Shown: one piece after another, positions 1 through 9,400 of the stretch
Layout: the number at the start of each line of letters is the position of its first letter
How positions within the stretch are numbered: position 1 is the stretch's first letter
Assembly (NCBI GenBank): GCA_964602655.1
Contig: CAZRSF010000015.1
Location: 1-64,000 of the forward strand
Length of the DNA: 64,000 nucleotides
Source of the DNA: Moduliflexus sp964602655
GTDB lineage: Bacteria > Moduliflexota > Moduliflexia > Moduliflexales > Moduliflexaceae
Direction of reading: 5' to 3'
Notes under the pieces: model-generated
Told to the model about the DNA's origin: nothing
What the model saw: the letters and a program-made list of their open reading frames with translations, nothing else
The model's database searches: none
Position numbers and translations under genes: made by a program

Positions 1-243
1 ACGTACATATCCCCTTTTCTTCCCCCGACATGCCGTTTTTACCCGACATGTTCCGAGTATGGTCTTCAGGCCATCATGCGCTTTGGGGCGTTGAAAGGAA
101 GTTGGATGACCTTTTGCCGATTGCTCCGCTGCCACCCGTTGTCCGAAGGCGGCTACGACCCGGTCAATCTTCCGGCAGAGGCGTCCGACACCTGCAAGGA
201 ACGGACCCATGTGCATAGAAACGACATTCAGGAGGCTGCATAA
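1..243 (+). CDS. yidD: Membrane protein insertion efficiency factor YidD (5' end outside window)
   Basis: Reading frame 1 is open from the first base to the TAA at 241-243 and gives the YidD signature: CRFYPTCSEY, then an ALKGSW block, then RCHPLSEGGYDPV. YidD is a small amphipathic inner-membrane-associated protein of about 70-90 residues that helps the YidC insertase. Roughly the first 10-15 residues lie upstream of the window. The stop is 3 bases before yidC, and the RBS for yidC lies inside the yidD 3' end, so the two are translationally linked. In most bacteria rnpA and rpmH come just before, so the left edge is probably close to dnaA/oriC (inference). Confidence 0.93.
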   Translation, partial: TYISPFLPPTCRFYPTCSEYGLQAIMRFGALKGSWMTFCRLLRCHPLSEGGYDPVNLPAEASDTCKERTHVHRNDIQEAA

Positions 244-246
244 CGT

Positions 247-1965
247 ATGGAAAAAAATACGATACTCGCTATCGTTTTATCACTTGTTGTGATTATTGCC
301 TGGAATTTCCTCTATATTGCGCCGCAGCAACAACGGCTCGAAAAACAACAGGCGGCGCAACGTCAATTGGCTCAACCGCAAACACAGGACGGCTCAGGTT
401 CGACATCGCCTGTGGCTCAAACGCCTTCAACAACGCCGATTGCGCCAGCCATTCCGTCGTCAACCGCGCCGCGCGCATTGAACGCGCAGGCGGAAAACGT
501 CGTCATTGAAACGCCGTTGCTGAACGTCACGCTTTCCACGCAAGGCGCGCGCGCCACATCATGGAAAACATTGGCATATAAAGGGTCTGATAACGAGCCG
601 GTCGAATTAGTGTCAGATGATGCGCGGCAGCGCGGTCAATTTGCGTTAGAAGTGTTTACCAGCGACGCTGAATTGGATGAGGAATTGAATACCGCGCTGT
701 ATCAGCCGTCCGCGAAAAGCTTGAAGGTCAATGCCAGCGACGAAGCCAAAAGCGTCACGTTGACATACACAACGGCAAACTCCGGAATTTTTACCAAAGA
801 ATTTATGTTTCGCGCCGATTCGTATAAAGTGGATGTGACCTTGAAATTCCTAAATCCACCCGCCGCAGTCAAAACGATCTCTGTGGCATGGGGGCCGGGA
901 TTGGGGCAAAATCTGGAATCCATTGCGAGCTTTATGCCGGAAATCGTTTCAACGACAGGAATCCAGGCCAAGCCGATCCGAGACGCCGTCAAAAAAATAG
1001 ACGGGTTGCTGACGCATAACAATATCTCCTGGGCTGCCATCAATCAGAAGTATTTCACATTAGCGCTGTTTCCGGGTTCGGCGAGCAATACGCTTTCGAT
1101 CAACAAAATCGCGATTCAACCGAAAGACGCGAAAGAAAAAATCGAGCCGAGTCGTGAGATCCTCATTGGCGTCAGCCAGCCGCTTGACGCCGGAACGTGC
1201 AGCCTGTCCGTGTATGGCGGGCCGAAGGCATTAAATGAATTAGAACGCGCCTATCAAGGGTTCGAACGGTTGATAGATTATGGCATGTTTGGCTTTATTG
1301 CCGCGCCGTTAGCCGGATTTATGAATTACCTGTACGAGTATCTCAAAAACTACGGGCTTGTGATTATCGTCCTGACGATCTTGATTAAAATCGTGTTTTA
1401 TCCGTTGACCCACAAAAGCTATACCTCGATGAAGAAAATGCAAGACCTTCAGCCGCACATGAAATCCTTGCAGGAAAAATATAAAAACGACAAGCAGCGT
1501 CTCAACCAGGAGATGATGGTTCTCTATAAGGAAAAAGGGGTCAATCCGATGGGCGGCTGCTTGCCGATGTTGCTGCAAATGCCAGTCTTCTTCGCCCTGT
1601 ATCAGACGCTTTCGCAATCCATCGAATTACGCGGCGCGGAATTTCTCTGGATTGCCGATTTATCTGCGACGGAAACCCTCTTTTTCAAGCCATTAGTGCT
1701 GCTGATGGGCGTGACGATGTTCTTGCAGCAAGCCATGACGCCGACCACTGTCGCTGATAATCGGCAGGCGCAGATGTTCAAATTCATGCCGATCATGTTT
1801 ACCGCCATGTTCTGGAATTTTCCAGCGGGATTAGTGCTGTACTGGCTCATGAATAACGTCCTGACCATCAGCCAGCAGTACCTGATCAATAAAACTGGCA
1901 AGACCCCGAAAACAAAGGCGAAAGAGACCTCCGACGATAAACCCTCACGGAGACGACGCAAATAA
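247..1965 (+). CDS. yidC: Membrane protein insertase YidC
   Basis: The 572-residue protein has the Gram-negative YidC layout. An N-terminal membrane anchor (about residues 7-25) is followed by a Pro/Gln/Ser-rich linker, a large periplasmic beta domain (about 80-340) and the conserved C-terminal insertase core with several membrane segments (about 355-545). The core includes the cytoplasmic helical hairpin (KMQDLQPHMKSLQEKY) and the GGCLPMLLQMPVF motif. It ends in a basic Lys/Arg tail that can contact ribosomes. YidC inserts inner-membrane proteins alone or with SecYEG. It starts with ATG at 247, 3 bases after the yidD stop, with GGAGG inside the yidD end. The family match is unambiguous. Confidence 0.97.
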   Translation: MEKNTILAIVLSLVVIIAWNFLYIAPQQQRLEKQQAAQRQLAQPQTQDGSGSTSPVAQTPSTTPIAPAIPSSTAPRALNAQAENVVIETPLLNVTLSTQGARATSWKTLAYKGSDNEPVELVSDDARQRGQFALEVFTSDAELDEELNTALYQPSAKSLKVNASDEAKSVTLTYTTANSGIFTKEFMFRADSYKVDVTLKFLNPPAAVKTISVAWGPGLGQNLESIASFMPEIVSTTGIQAKPIRDAVKKIDGLLTHNNISWAAINQKYFTLALFPGSASNTLSINKIAIQPKDAKEKIEPSREILIGVSQPLDAGTCSLSVYGGPKALNELERAYQGFERLIDYGMFGFIAAPLAGFMNYLYEYLKNYGLVIIVLTILIKIVFYPLTHKSYTSMKKMQDLQPHMKSLQEKYKNDKQRLNQEMMVLYKEKGVNPMGGCLPMLLQMPVFFALYQTLSQSIELRGAEFLWIADLSATETLFFKPLVLLMGVTMFLQQAMTPTTVADNRQAQMFKFMPIMFTAMFWNFPAGLVLYWLMNNVLTISQQYLINKTGKTPKTKAKETSDDKPSRRRRK

Positions 1966-2080
1966 CCCAGAATCTTAGACATTGTCCGACAAATGTCTCG
2001 TATGCGCGCGTCATACAAGACCACCGGAGAAAGGAACGTATAAGCGGGACATTTGTTGCGCACAAGAGGAACCGACACGT

Positions 2081-2884
2081 ATGAAAACGATTGATGCACA
2101 AGGGAAAACAGTTGACGACGCCATTAAAAACGCGCTGCAAGAGCTTCACGTCGAGCGCGACAAGGTCTCCATCCAAATCCTTGAAGAGGGAAGCCGCGGG
2201 TTGTTGGGATTCGGCGCAAAACCGGCCAAAATTCGCGTTTCCGTCAAAGAAGAAATCACCTATACTGCAATCAAGCAAGAACTGCAAAAACAAGAGCAGC
2301 CAAAAGAAGAACCGACCCGCGTAAAAGTTGAGGAAAAGAGACGACCGCGCCGTCAACAGCCGCAAGACGCCGAACCGAAGAAAGATATTGATCCGGCGGA
2401 GGCGCAAAAGATTATCGCCGCTTCGAAGCTCGCGTTAAGCGAAATTTTGAAACACATGGACATCGAATACACGGTTGACGCCAATCTGCATGAGGATCAA
2501 ATTCATCTGAATATCCACTGCGCGAATGAAAACTTTTTGATTGGCAAACATGGCACGACGCTCGATGCGATTCAATACCTTGTCAATCGCATTGCCAATA
2601 AAGACGCCAAAGACAAAATTCAAGTGGTATTGGATACATCCGATTATCGCGAAAATCGGAATCAACGCCTTGAAAAAATCGCGCAACGCCTGTCAAAACG
2701 GGTGAAAACAACCGGCAAATCCGCTTCGACGCCGCCGATGAATCCGCATGACCGCCGCGTGATTCACCTCGCGCTGCAAGATGATCCGGCGATCACGACG
2801 TTAAGCCGAGGCACCGGATTTATGCGGAAGATCGTCGTGACCACCAAACGCAATTCGAACCGCAGCCGCAACAAAAGCGCCTGA
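2081..2884 (+). CDS. jag: RNA-binding protein Jag/KhpB (Jag_N, KH and R3H domains)
   Basis: The start is taken as ATG 2081 (MKTIDAQGKTVDDAI), preceded by AAGAGGA; the frame is open further upstream without homology. The 267-residue protein has a Jag N-terminal domain (about 1-50, with GLLGFGAKPA), a charged linker rich in Lys, Glu and Arg, a KH-like domain (LIGKHGTTLDAIQYLVNR) and a C-terminal R3H domain (about 205-260, MNPHDRRVIH). Jag/KhpB binds RNA and has been tied to cell elongation and division in Gram-positive bacteria. Its place directly after yidC is the conserved arrangement. The Arg/Lys/Asn-rich C-terminal tail is typical. Confidence 0.94.
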   Translation: MKTIDAQGKTVDDAIKNALQELHVERDKVSIQILEEGSRGLLGFGAKPAKIRVSVKEEITYTAIKQELQKQEQPKEEPTRVKVEEKRRPRRQQPQDAEPKKDIDPAEAQKIIAASKLALSEILKHMDIEYTVDANLHEDQIHLNIHCANENFLIGKHGTTLDAIQYLVNRIANKDAKDKIQVVLDTSDYRENRNQRLEKIAQRLSKRVKTTGKSASTPPMNPHDRRVIHLALQDDPAITTLSRGTGFMRKIVVTTKRNSNRSRNKSA

Positions 2885-2897
2885 TTCTCTTCCGCAA

Positions 2898-2922
2898 GCG
2901 ACACGCCTTCCCGGCGTGTCGC
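2898..2922. repeat. Hairpin between jag and mnmE
   Basis: A perfect 10-bp inverted repeat (GCGACACGCC / GGCGTGTCGC) with a 5-base loop fills the short gap and ends 10 bases before the mnmE start. There is no T tract, so it is not a standard terminator. As no Shine-Dalgarno is visible before mnmE, the hairpin could shape its translation or mRNA stability. It may equally be another of the short intergenic palindromes of this genome. Confidence 0.55.
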
Positions 2923-2932
2923 CATTCTCTCC

Positions 2933-4327
2933 ATGCAAGCTGCCGCCTTTCACGATGATGACACAATCGCCGCCATTTCCACCGCTCCCGGTGAGGGAGG
3001 AATCGGCATTATTCGGCTGAGCGGGTCGTGCGCCCTTCGGATTGCCGGTCAACTCTTTATCGGAGCGCATTGTTCGGATATTGCCGCAGCGCCTACGCAC
3101 ACCCTGCATTATGGACACATTGCCCATCCCGTGTCCGGCGAATGGCTCGACGAAGCCTTACTGGCAATCATGCGCGCGCCGCATTCCTACACGCGCGAAG
3201 ATGTCGTCGAAATTCAGTGTCACGGCGGAATGCTGCCGCTGCGAAACATTCTTGACGCGACGCTTTCCTGCGGAGCGCGGCTGGCGACGCCCGGCGAATT
3301 TACCAAACGCGCTTTTTCGAACGGCAGGATCGATCTCGCGCAGGCCGAGTCCGTCATTGATATTATCCGCGCGAAAACCGACGCCGGGCTGCAATTGGCC
3401 GTGCGACAGCTTCAGGGAACGCTTTCGGCGCAGGTCGGCCAGATGCGCGACACGCTCCAACAGTTGTTGGCCTTGATCGAAGCCTCGATTGATTTTTCGG
3501 ATGATGACATCGAACTGATTTCTTCGGCGCAAATTCAGCGCGAATTGCGCGACTGCCTCAATGAGCTTTCGCGTCTGTTAGCAACCGCGCGGGAAGGTAA
3601 AATCGTGCGCGACGGTCTGAGCCTCGCGATTGTCGGGAAACCGAATGTCGGCAAATCGAGTTTATTGAATCTGCTGTTGCAGGAAGAACGCGCGATTGTC
3701 ACGCCGATTCCCGGCACGACACGCGATGCCATCGAAGAATATATCAATCTGCGCGGCATTCCGATTCGCTTGATTGATACGGCAGGCGTTCGCGAAACCG
3801 ACGACCATGTCGAGCGCATCGGCGTAGAACGGACGCGCCGCATTATCGAGCAGGCGGATATGGCGCTCTGTCTGTTCGACCGCTCTGCGCCGCTCACTGC
3901 GGATGACGCGCAATTCGTTGACCTTGTGGCCGACAAAGACAAATTGGTGATTCTGAACAAAGTGGACTTGCCCGCACAATGGACAACAGCGGAATTGCTC
4001 GACCGATTCTCAACTCCCGCGCCGACCATCGAGTTGTCTATCACGCGACATATCGGCGTTGATGCGTTGAAACAGGCGATAATCGAACGAGTGCTGGATG
4101 TACCCTTAGAAAGCGTCGCAGTCACGAACGCACGCCACAAACAGGCATTGACCTCTGCGCAGGCGAGTCTGCGCCATGCCGAACAATCGGCGCAGGCGGA
4201 GATGTCGCCGGAATTTATCGCCGTTGATCTGCGCGACGCCCTGCGCCATCTTGGCGACATTACCGGCGAAACCACGACAGAGGATATTTTAGAACGTATT
4301 TTTTCGACCTTTTGCATCGGGAAATAG
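2933..4327 (+). CDS. mnmE: tRNA uridine-5-carboxymethylaminomethyl modification GTPase MnmE
   Basis: The 464-residue protein starts with the MnmE N-terminal formyl-THF-binding domain (DTIAAISTAPGEGGIGIIR) and continues into helical segments. It carries an inserted G domain at about 220-375 with GKPNVGKSSLLN (P loop), GTTRD, DTAG and NKVD. It ends in the family C-terminal motif CIGK, whose Cys is catalytic. MnmE works with MnmG to modify the wobble uridine of certain tRNAs. The usual partner mnmG, often next door, is absent here; rsmG follows instead. Length and every G motif are normal, so the gene looks intact. Confidence 0.97.
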   Translation: MQAAAFHDDDTIAAISTAPGEGGIGIIRLSGSCALRIAGQLFIGAHCSDIAAAPTHTLHYGHIAHPVSGEWLDEALLAIMRAPHSYTREDVVEIQCHGGMLPLRNILDATLSCGARLATPGEFTKRAFSNGRIDLAQAESVIDIIRAKTDAGLQLAVRQLQGTLSAQVGQMRDTLQQLLALIEASIDFSDDDIELISSAQIQRELRDCLNELSRLLATAREGKIVRDGLSLAIVGKPNVGKSSLLNLLLQEERAIVTPIPGTTRDAIEEYINLRGIPIRLIDTAGVRETDDHVERIGVERTRRIIEQADMALCLFDRSAPLTADDAQFVDLVADKDKLVILNKVDLPAQWTTAELLDRFSTPAPTIELSITRHIGVDALKQAIIERVLDVPLESVAVTNARHKQALTSAQASLRHAEQSAQAEMSPEFIAVDLRDALRHLGDITGETTTEDILERIFSTFCIGK

Positions 4328-4349
4328 GATAATCCTCTCCGCTAAAAAC

Positions 4350-4450
4350 CCAGCCATAAATGGCCGGGCTGATAACCCAAGCAGGCTAAAGCCCGCTGGA
4401 AAGGATGCTTCAGTGTTCTTGAGTTTTCAGCCCGGCGATTTATCGCCGGG
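4350..4450. repeat. Cluster of three small palindromes between mnmE and rsmG
   Basis: Three inverted repeats lie in a row: GCCAT/ATGGC (4353-4364), GCAGGCT/AGCCCGC (4381-4396, imperfect) and the perfect CCCGGCGAT/ATCGCCGGG (4431-4450). The group looks like a REP-type dispersed element. It ends about 10 bases before the apparent rsmG start and would separate mnmE and rsmG on a transcript by folded RNA. Confidence 0.55.
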
Positions 4451-4459
4451 ATTTAATTT

Positions 4460-5151
4460 ATGTCCGCAATGCTTTCGAAAGACACTTTCGCCGCGACGCT
4501 GTTGAGTGGCGTCGCCGAGCTTGGCCTGTCTCTCAGCCAGACACAGGTTGATCAGTTTTTTTTTATCTTCAGGAATTGAAAAAGTGGAATCGCCAGATCA
4601 ATCTCACCGGCAGCGACGACGACCTGTTTGTCCTCCAGCAGCACTTCATAGATTCCCTCAGTTGCGCGACGTCGTCAATATTGACGCCGTCATCCCATTT
4701 GCTTGATATTGGCTCAGGCGCAGGATTTCCTGGCATTCCATTAAAGATTTTCTTTTCTGAACTGCGTCTCACCGCCGTAGATGCCGTGACCAAAAAAATC
4801 ATGTTTCTCCGGCAGATATGCCGCGGATTGGCTTTGCAGAACGTGGAATGTCTCGCTGCCAGACTTGGCGAAACGTCTTCCACCTCAGCGCCGTCCCCTC
4901 CGCTCGCAGCGTTCGATGTGATCGTGTCGCGCGCCGTCGGCGCGTTGCCGCATTTATTGACGTTAGCGCTGCCGTATCTTGCGCCTGCCGGTCATTGTTT
5001 GTTTCAACGCGGACAACACGCCATGCGCGAAATCGAAGAACATGCCGATGACATCAGGCGTTCGGGATGTCAGGTGATCAATGTGCAACAAATCACACTA
5101 TCATTTCTTGAGCATCCGCGCTATCTTGTGACGATAGGATTTCAAAAATAA
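4460..5151 (+). CDS. rsmG: 16S rRNA (guanine-527-N7)-methyltransferase RsmG, frameshifted near the N-terminus
   Basis: From 4576 on, the frame encodes a clear RsmG: KKWNRQINLTG, then LDIGSGAGFPGIPLKI (SAM-binding loop) and VSRAVGALPHLL. It methylates N7 of G527 in 16S rRNA. The normal first 35-40 residues are in another frame from ATG 4460 (LGLSLSQTQVDQF). The two parts meet at a run of nine T (4556-4564); ten T would fuse them as DQFFFYLQELKKWNRQ. The upstream frame stops at TGA 4577-4579. Starting at TTG 4576 would remove conserved N-terminal helices. Either the assembly lost one T, the gene is mutated, or slippage on the T tract restores the frame. Confidence 0.85.
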
Positions 5152-5260
5152 AGCTTGACTTTCTGAGAGACGTTTGGCAGCATGTTTTATTATTGTGGAA
5201 TATGCGTCGTATCCCGGTGACAATAACCTGCAAACACAGACAGGGAGGGAGGAACAGGCT

Positions 5261-5683
5261 ATGGCAGCAAAAGTGGAAAGTGAATTAACGGCATTCTTGT
5301 CGAACGGCACCAATTTCAAAGGCGACTTGACGTTTGAGGGAACCGTTCGTATAGACGGACGCTTCGAAGGAAATATCAATTCGAAAGATTCGCTTGTGAT
5401 CGGCGAAAACGCCGTTGTAGATGCGGAAGTCCATGTCGGTCGCGTGATTATCAGCGGACGTGTCAGCGGCAATATTTCGGCCATCGAATCGGTCGAAATC
5501 AATTCGAAAGCCAAAGTGCATGGCAATATCAAATTGAGCGGCAATCAGTTGGTGATTCATGAAGGCGCGGTCTTCAGCGGCGGCTGCGAGATGGGCGCGT
5601 CAGAAACGCTAAATGAACCCCCGCTTCGCGAATTGCGCGATGCCCGCATGAAAGGGCAACTGAAAGAAGCCGAAGAAATTTGA
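5261..5683 (+). CDS. Bactofilin (polymer-forming cytoskeletal protein)
   Basis: The start is ATG 5261 with a strong GGAGGGAGG Shine-Dalgarno about 8 bases upstream. The frame is open further 5' but without family similarity. The 140-residue product has the right-handed beta-helix core of bactofilins: GTNFKGDLTFEGTVRIDG, then repeated G-x-V-x-A and SGxVxGNI turns to about residue 110, with short disordered ends. Bactofilins polymerise without nucleotide and act as membrane-associated scaffolds for cell-wall, stalk or polar functions. The C-terminal tail after GGCEMG is charged. Neighbours do not reveal a specific role; a terminator follows immediately. Confidence 0.93.
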   Translation: MAAKVESELTAFLSNGTNFKGDLTFEGTVRIDGRFEGNINSKDSLVIGENAVVDAEVHVGRVIISGRVSGNISAIESVEINSKAKVHGNIKLSGNQLVIHEGAVFSGGCEMGASETLNEPPLRELRDARMKGQLKEAEEI

Positions 5684-5701
5684 CAGGGCGCTTCTTTCGC
5701 C

Positions 5702-5743
5702 AGCGCAGCCTCTTTTCAGACTGAAAGAGGCTGCGCTTTTTTT
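5702..5743 (+). terminator. Rho-independent terminator after the bactofilin gene
   Basis: AGCGCAGCCTCTTT pairs with AAAGAGGCTGCGCT around a short loop and is followed directly by seven T residues. It sits 18 bases after the bactofilin stop and probably ends the transcript that begins with yidD or rsmG. Confidence 0.85.
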
Positions 5744-5876
5744 GTCACGCTCGATGTCGCCCCGTATTTTTTAAAAGGTTTTTCCATTCCTCCTCTTGAC
5801 TTGCGCGCATCCGGTCAATATCTCACCACATAGACCTGCATTGAATGATCGGTACGATTACGAGGAGGGACATGTT

Positions 5877-6386
5877 GTGTTGCAATTAACGGCGCGGGGG
5901 AATTATGGCATTTTAGCGTTATGCTACATCGCTCAACATGTCGGAAGTCAGTTCGTTTCGATTGAAGAAATTTCGGAACAGAGCCATATTCCGAAACCCT
6001 ATTTAGGCAAAATTCTGCAAGACCTTTGCCGAGGGGGGATTTTACTCTCTCGGCGCGGCAGCGGCGGCGGCTTTACGCTGGCGCGCGCTCCTGAATTAAT
6101 CAGCATTCGTGAAGTGGTTGAGGTGATCGAAGGAAAGATTTATTTAGTGAATTGCCTGATGAACGCAACCCGATGCAGTCAGGCCGGCCTGTGCCCCATT
6201 TCGCCGATATGGGAAGAGGTTCAAAAATTTCTTATGGAAATTATCGCCAATATTACGCTTGAAGATGTGCTGAATCCTGCCAAAAAAGCGCAAATGCTCC
6301 AGTTGTTGAGCGCCAGCGAACACACCTACCTGAATAACGTGCGCACATTAAAATTTTCTCAGAACGCGCATTCGTTCGACGTATGA
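5877..6386 (+). CDS. Rrf2 family transcriptional regulator with Fe-S-type cysteines
   Basis: The start is taken as GTG 5877 (VLQLTARGNYGILAL), 7 bases after GAGGAGGGA. The ATG at 5872 is in another frame and the upstream extension has no homology. The 169-residue protein has the Rrf2 winged helix (IPKPYLGKILQDLCRGGIL, then RGSGGGFTLAR). It also has three cysteines at spacing C-x6-C-x5-C in NCLMNATRC...LCPI, as in IscR/NsrR-type sensors that bind an Fe-S cluster. Its regulon is unknown. It stands alone between a terminator and a convergent gene, so it may regulate distant Fe-S or redox genes (inference). Confidence 0.9.
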   Translation: MLQLTARGNYGILALCYIAQHVGSQFVSIEEISEQSHIPKPYLGKILQDLCRGGILLSRRGSGGGFTLARAPELISIREVVEVIEGKIYLVNCLMNATRCSQAGLCPISPIWEEVQKFLMEIIANITLEDVLNPAKKAQMLQLLSASEHTYLNNVRTLKFSQNAHSFDV

Positions 6387-6392
6387 TTGAAC

Positions 6393-6423
6393 GTTGTCAG
6401 ACACCTTGAAGGTGTCTGACAAC
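6393..6423. repeat. TGTCAGACAC palindrome between convergent genes
   Basis: A perfect 15-bp inverted repeat around a single G (GTTGTCAGACACCTT and its complement) lies between the ends of the Rrf2 gene and the alpha-2-macroglobulin gene. It is one of four copies of this family in the window. No T tract follows on either strand, but the strong stem may still reduce read-through. Confidence 0.75.
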
Positions 6424-6432
6424 TGAGCATCC

Positions 6433-9400
6433 TTACGGGTTTGCGCTCAAAAACTCGCTGTCATAGGCTTTGAGCAGCTTTAGCAGCACGTCGTAAAACT
6501 CATCGAACGTGCCATCAATCGAACGCCGCACTAAAAAGCAGGAAACCGAGCAGGCGACGCCGCCATCGAAATCGTTTTCCGCCGCGTTCAGCTCTGCCGC
6601 GCTGCCAATCGCGCAGGAATTATTACAATATTCATACAACTCGTCATTGCCCTTCTTGATAGCGTCCAAATAGGCCTGTTTCCGCGCTTCCATCGCATTC
6701 GGATCGCTCTTCGATTCGGCGAGCGTCTTGCGATAGACGAGATACGCATTCCGCGCAAGCTTGCGGAAATACTCGTCATACACTGCCTGCGTCGCTACGC
6801 GGAACGCGGAATCGGTCGCGCCGGGAATCAGCGTGTCACCCAACCAAACCACGAACGCCGGGTTGTAATGCCCGAAATCCTCTTTCGCGTCGAGATTCAG
6901 CGCCGCGTTCGTATGCGGCCCGGAAAGAAAGACCTCTCCGCCGAACGCGCTGGCAACATCTCCGAACTCCGCAAACGTTTTGAGCAGATAATAGACATCA
7001 CGCAGGCTGTTTTCAGGGTAATTCCAGCCATCGCTCCTGCCGTGATCCGTCGCAAGGTTCATATTCGTCCAGACGGTCTTCACCACATCCGCAAACGGAA
7101 TGCTGTTCAACTCCCAGCCGGTATATGAACTGACCCGTTCATTCGAAATACTCAACGCCTGCGAGCCGACGCATTCGCCGGTGTCCGCATTCCACGCGCT
7201 GACGGTGACATGGAAGCGATTGCCGACAATCAGATACGTTCCCGTCACGACCGTGACCGCATCGGTGGCTTGTTTGAACTGCGCCAATACTTCCGGCGTC
7301 CGCTGCTCGAAGCCGGTCGCCGAGACGGATTGCCAGAGGTTTTCGGTCGGACGCAGGAACGTCTGCTGCCCCCAACGCCTCAATTCATTCGCGATATTGT
7401 CGGCCAGACTCACGCCTAATCCGGTCACACGGCCTTGCAAGTTGGTAAAGTCAAGCACAAGCGCCGGGCCGGCGTCGAACAACGACTGCATCTGCTCTGC
7501 CAGCGTTGACATCGCGTCATAATACGATGGCTCGGACTCCCCTTCGCTCTCGCCCGTTTCGGAATCGGATGTTTCGTTGGCCTGCGTTTCGGACGCTTCT
7601 GGCTGATACAGTGTCCGCGCCGCAACCTCTTCCGGCGAAACTGCGCCTGGCGGGACGACTTCGACCCACCGTCCCGGCACGCGGGCGTTGATGGTGGCGT
7701 CATACATCGCCTCAACTGTCGTCATCGGCAGGTAGTATTTGCCGAGATACGCGGCGTGTACCTGAACTTTGAAGCTCTTCGTTTCGCCCGGATTGATGTC
7801 GAAATGCGTGTAAATCCGGTCGTCGCGAATGTCCTGGTAATCGTAACGCTTGCCGCCATCCTGAGTCGGCGCGTCAAGCCGGGCATTTCGAATTTCCCAG
7901 CCAGACGGGAAAATCTGCGCTAATGCCACTTCATCGTATTTGGCGTGGGCGCTGGTATTTTTGACCGTCGTAATCACGATCATATCCGTCCCTTGTTCAA
8001 CGGCTGTCGGATCAAGCTCGTAATTGTCGAGCGTGGTGTAATGCACGGTCAGCGCCATGCCGTTTTCCGCCGCCTGCTCGGTGCCCGGCGCAGGAATGCC
8101 GGAGACGATAAGACGCGGATAGACGCCGCCCTGACTGATATTTTCCACCGCGATGTTTCCGCTGTTTCCGCCACTGATCGTCAAAGGAACCTGCATAATC
8201 AACGCCTCAGACTGTACCGGCTGCGCGTCGCCGCCATTCCAACTGACGCGGCATTCGATTTTTTGACCGCCTGGGTCGCCGCTCACGCCAGTATGACGCG
8301 CAATCGCGGTCAGCGCGTAGGCGGTTGTCTGCGTGCTGAGCCATTCGTCGGCGCTTAACGCTTCCGATAGTTCTTTAACAAGCGGCAGCGCGTCGTTCAT
8401 CCGCTTCATCAACGAAAGCGCATCAAGAATCATCGCTTTGTCGCGAATGTCGGAACCGTAGGTGTTCGATAACTCGTTGTATTTCGGGACAGAGAGGCTC
8501 GCGCTTTCCACAAGCTGCGCCGCCGCTTCGGGCTGTCCCGCAAGCGCATAGGCTGCGGCAAGCTGCCACCGCGCCGTTGTCGCCAGGTTTTCCGCTTCCC
8601 GCAGGCGATTCATCGCGCCGAGTTCCGCCGCGCCCGCTAATGCGAGCGTGTAAAGCCGGTACGCCTGCATCAATTCCGCCTGATTCGCGCCTGATTCCCA
8701 GTTCGCCGCTTTTTCGCGCTGATACCGTTTCCAGCGGTCTAACATGCTCGGCGGCAGGACGTATCCGGCTTTTTCCGCTTCAATCAGGAAATGCCCGGCG
8801 TAGTTCGTCCCCCATTCGCTCGCGCTCCCTTCTCCCGGCCAATACGCAAACCCGCCGCTGTTGGTCTGGAAAAGCTGCAAGCGGCTGATGCCATCGCTGA
8901 CATTCTTCTGAATTTCCGCCTGCTGCGCCGGAGAAAGCTCAAGCAGCGTCTTCAAATACACCTGCGGAAAGACCGACGAAGTCGTCTGCTCGATGCAGCC
9001 ATACGGATAATGAATCAGAAAATAAAGCCGTTTGCCGAGGTTGAGCGGAGGAATGCGCGACAGTTCCAACATGGCGGTATTTGTCCCTTCCATGCCGGGG
9101 AAGGCGATTTCCTGTTCCCAGCGTTCCCCTTGCGGCAAATGCGTTGCGAACACATCCGTCACTTCGCCGCCCGGCAGCCGCACATCGAGTTCGATCTGCT
9201 GCGCGGCGATTTCCACGCCGCTGATCGCCTCGATTTTGACTTTGCCAATGCCGGTTTTCGACGAGGTTTTGACATTGAACCGCACCATATCGTCGCCCGG
9301 CGCGGCAAATGTCAGCGTTTTTTGCGCGTCGCCGACGATTTGCAACGGCTCTTCGGCAGTAACTTTCACGGTCACGTCTTTGATCTTTTCATCCATCGCA

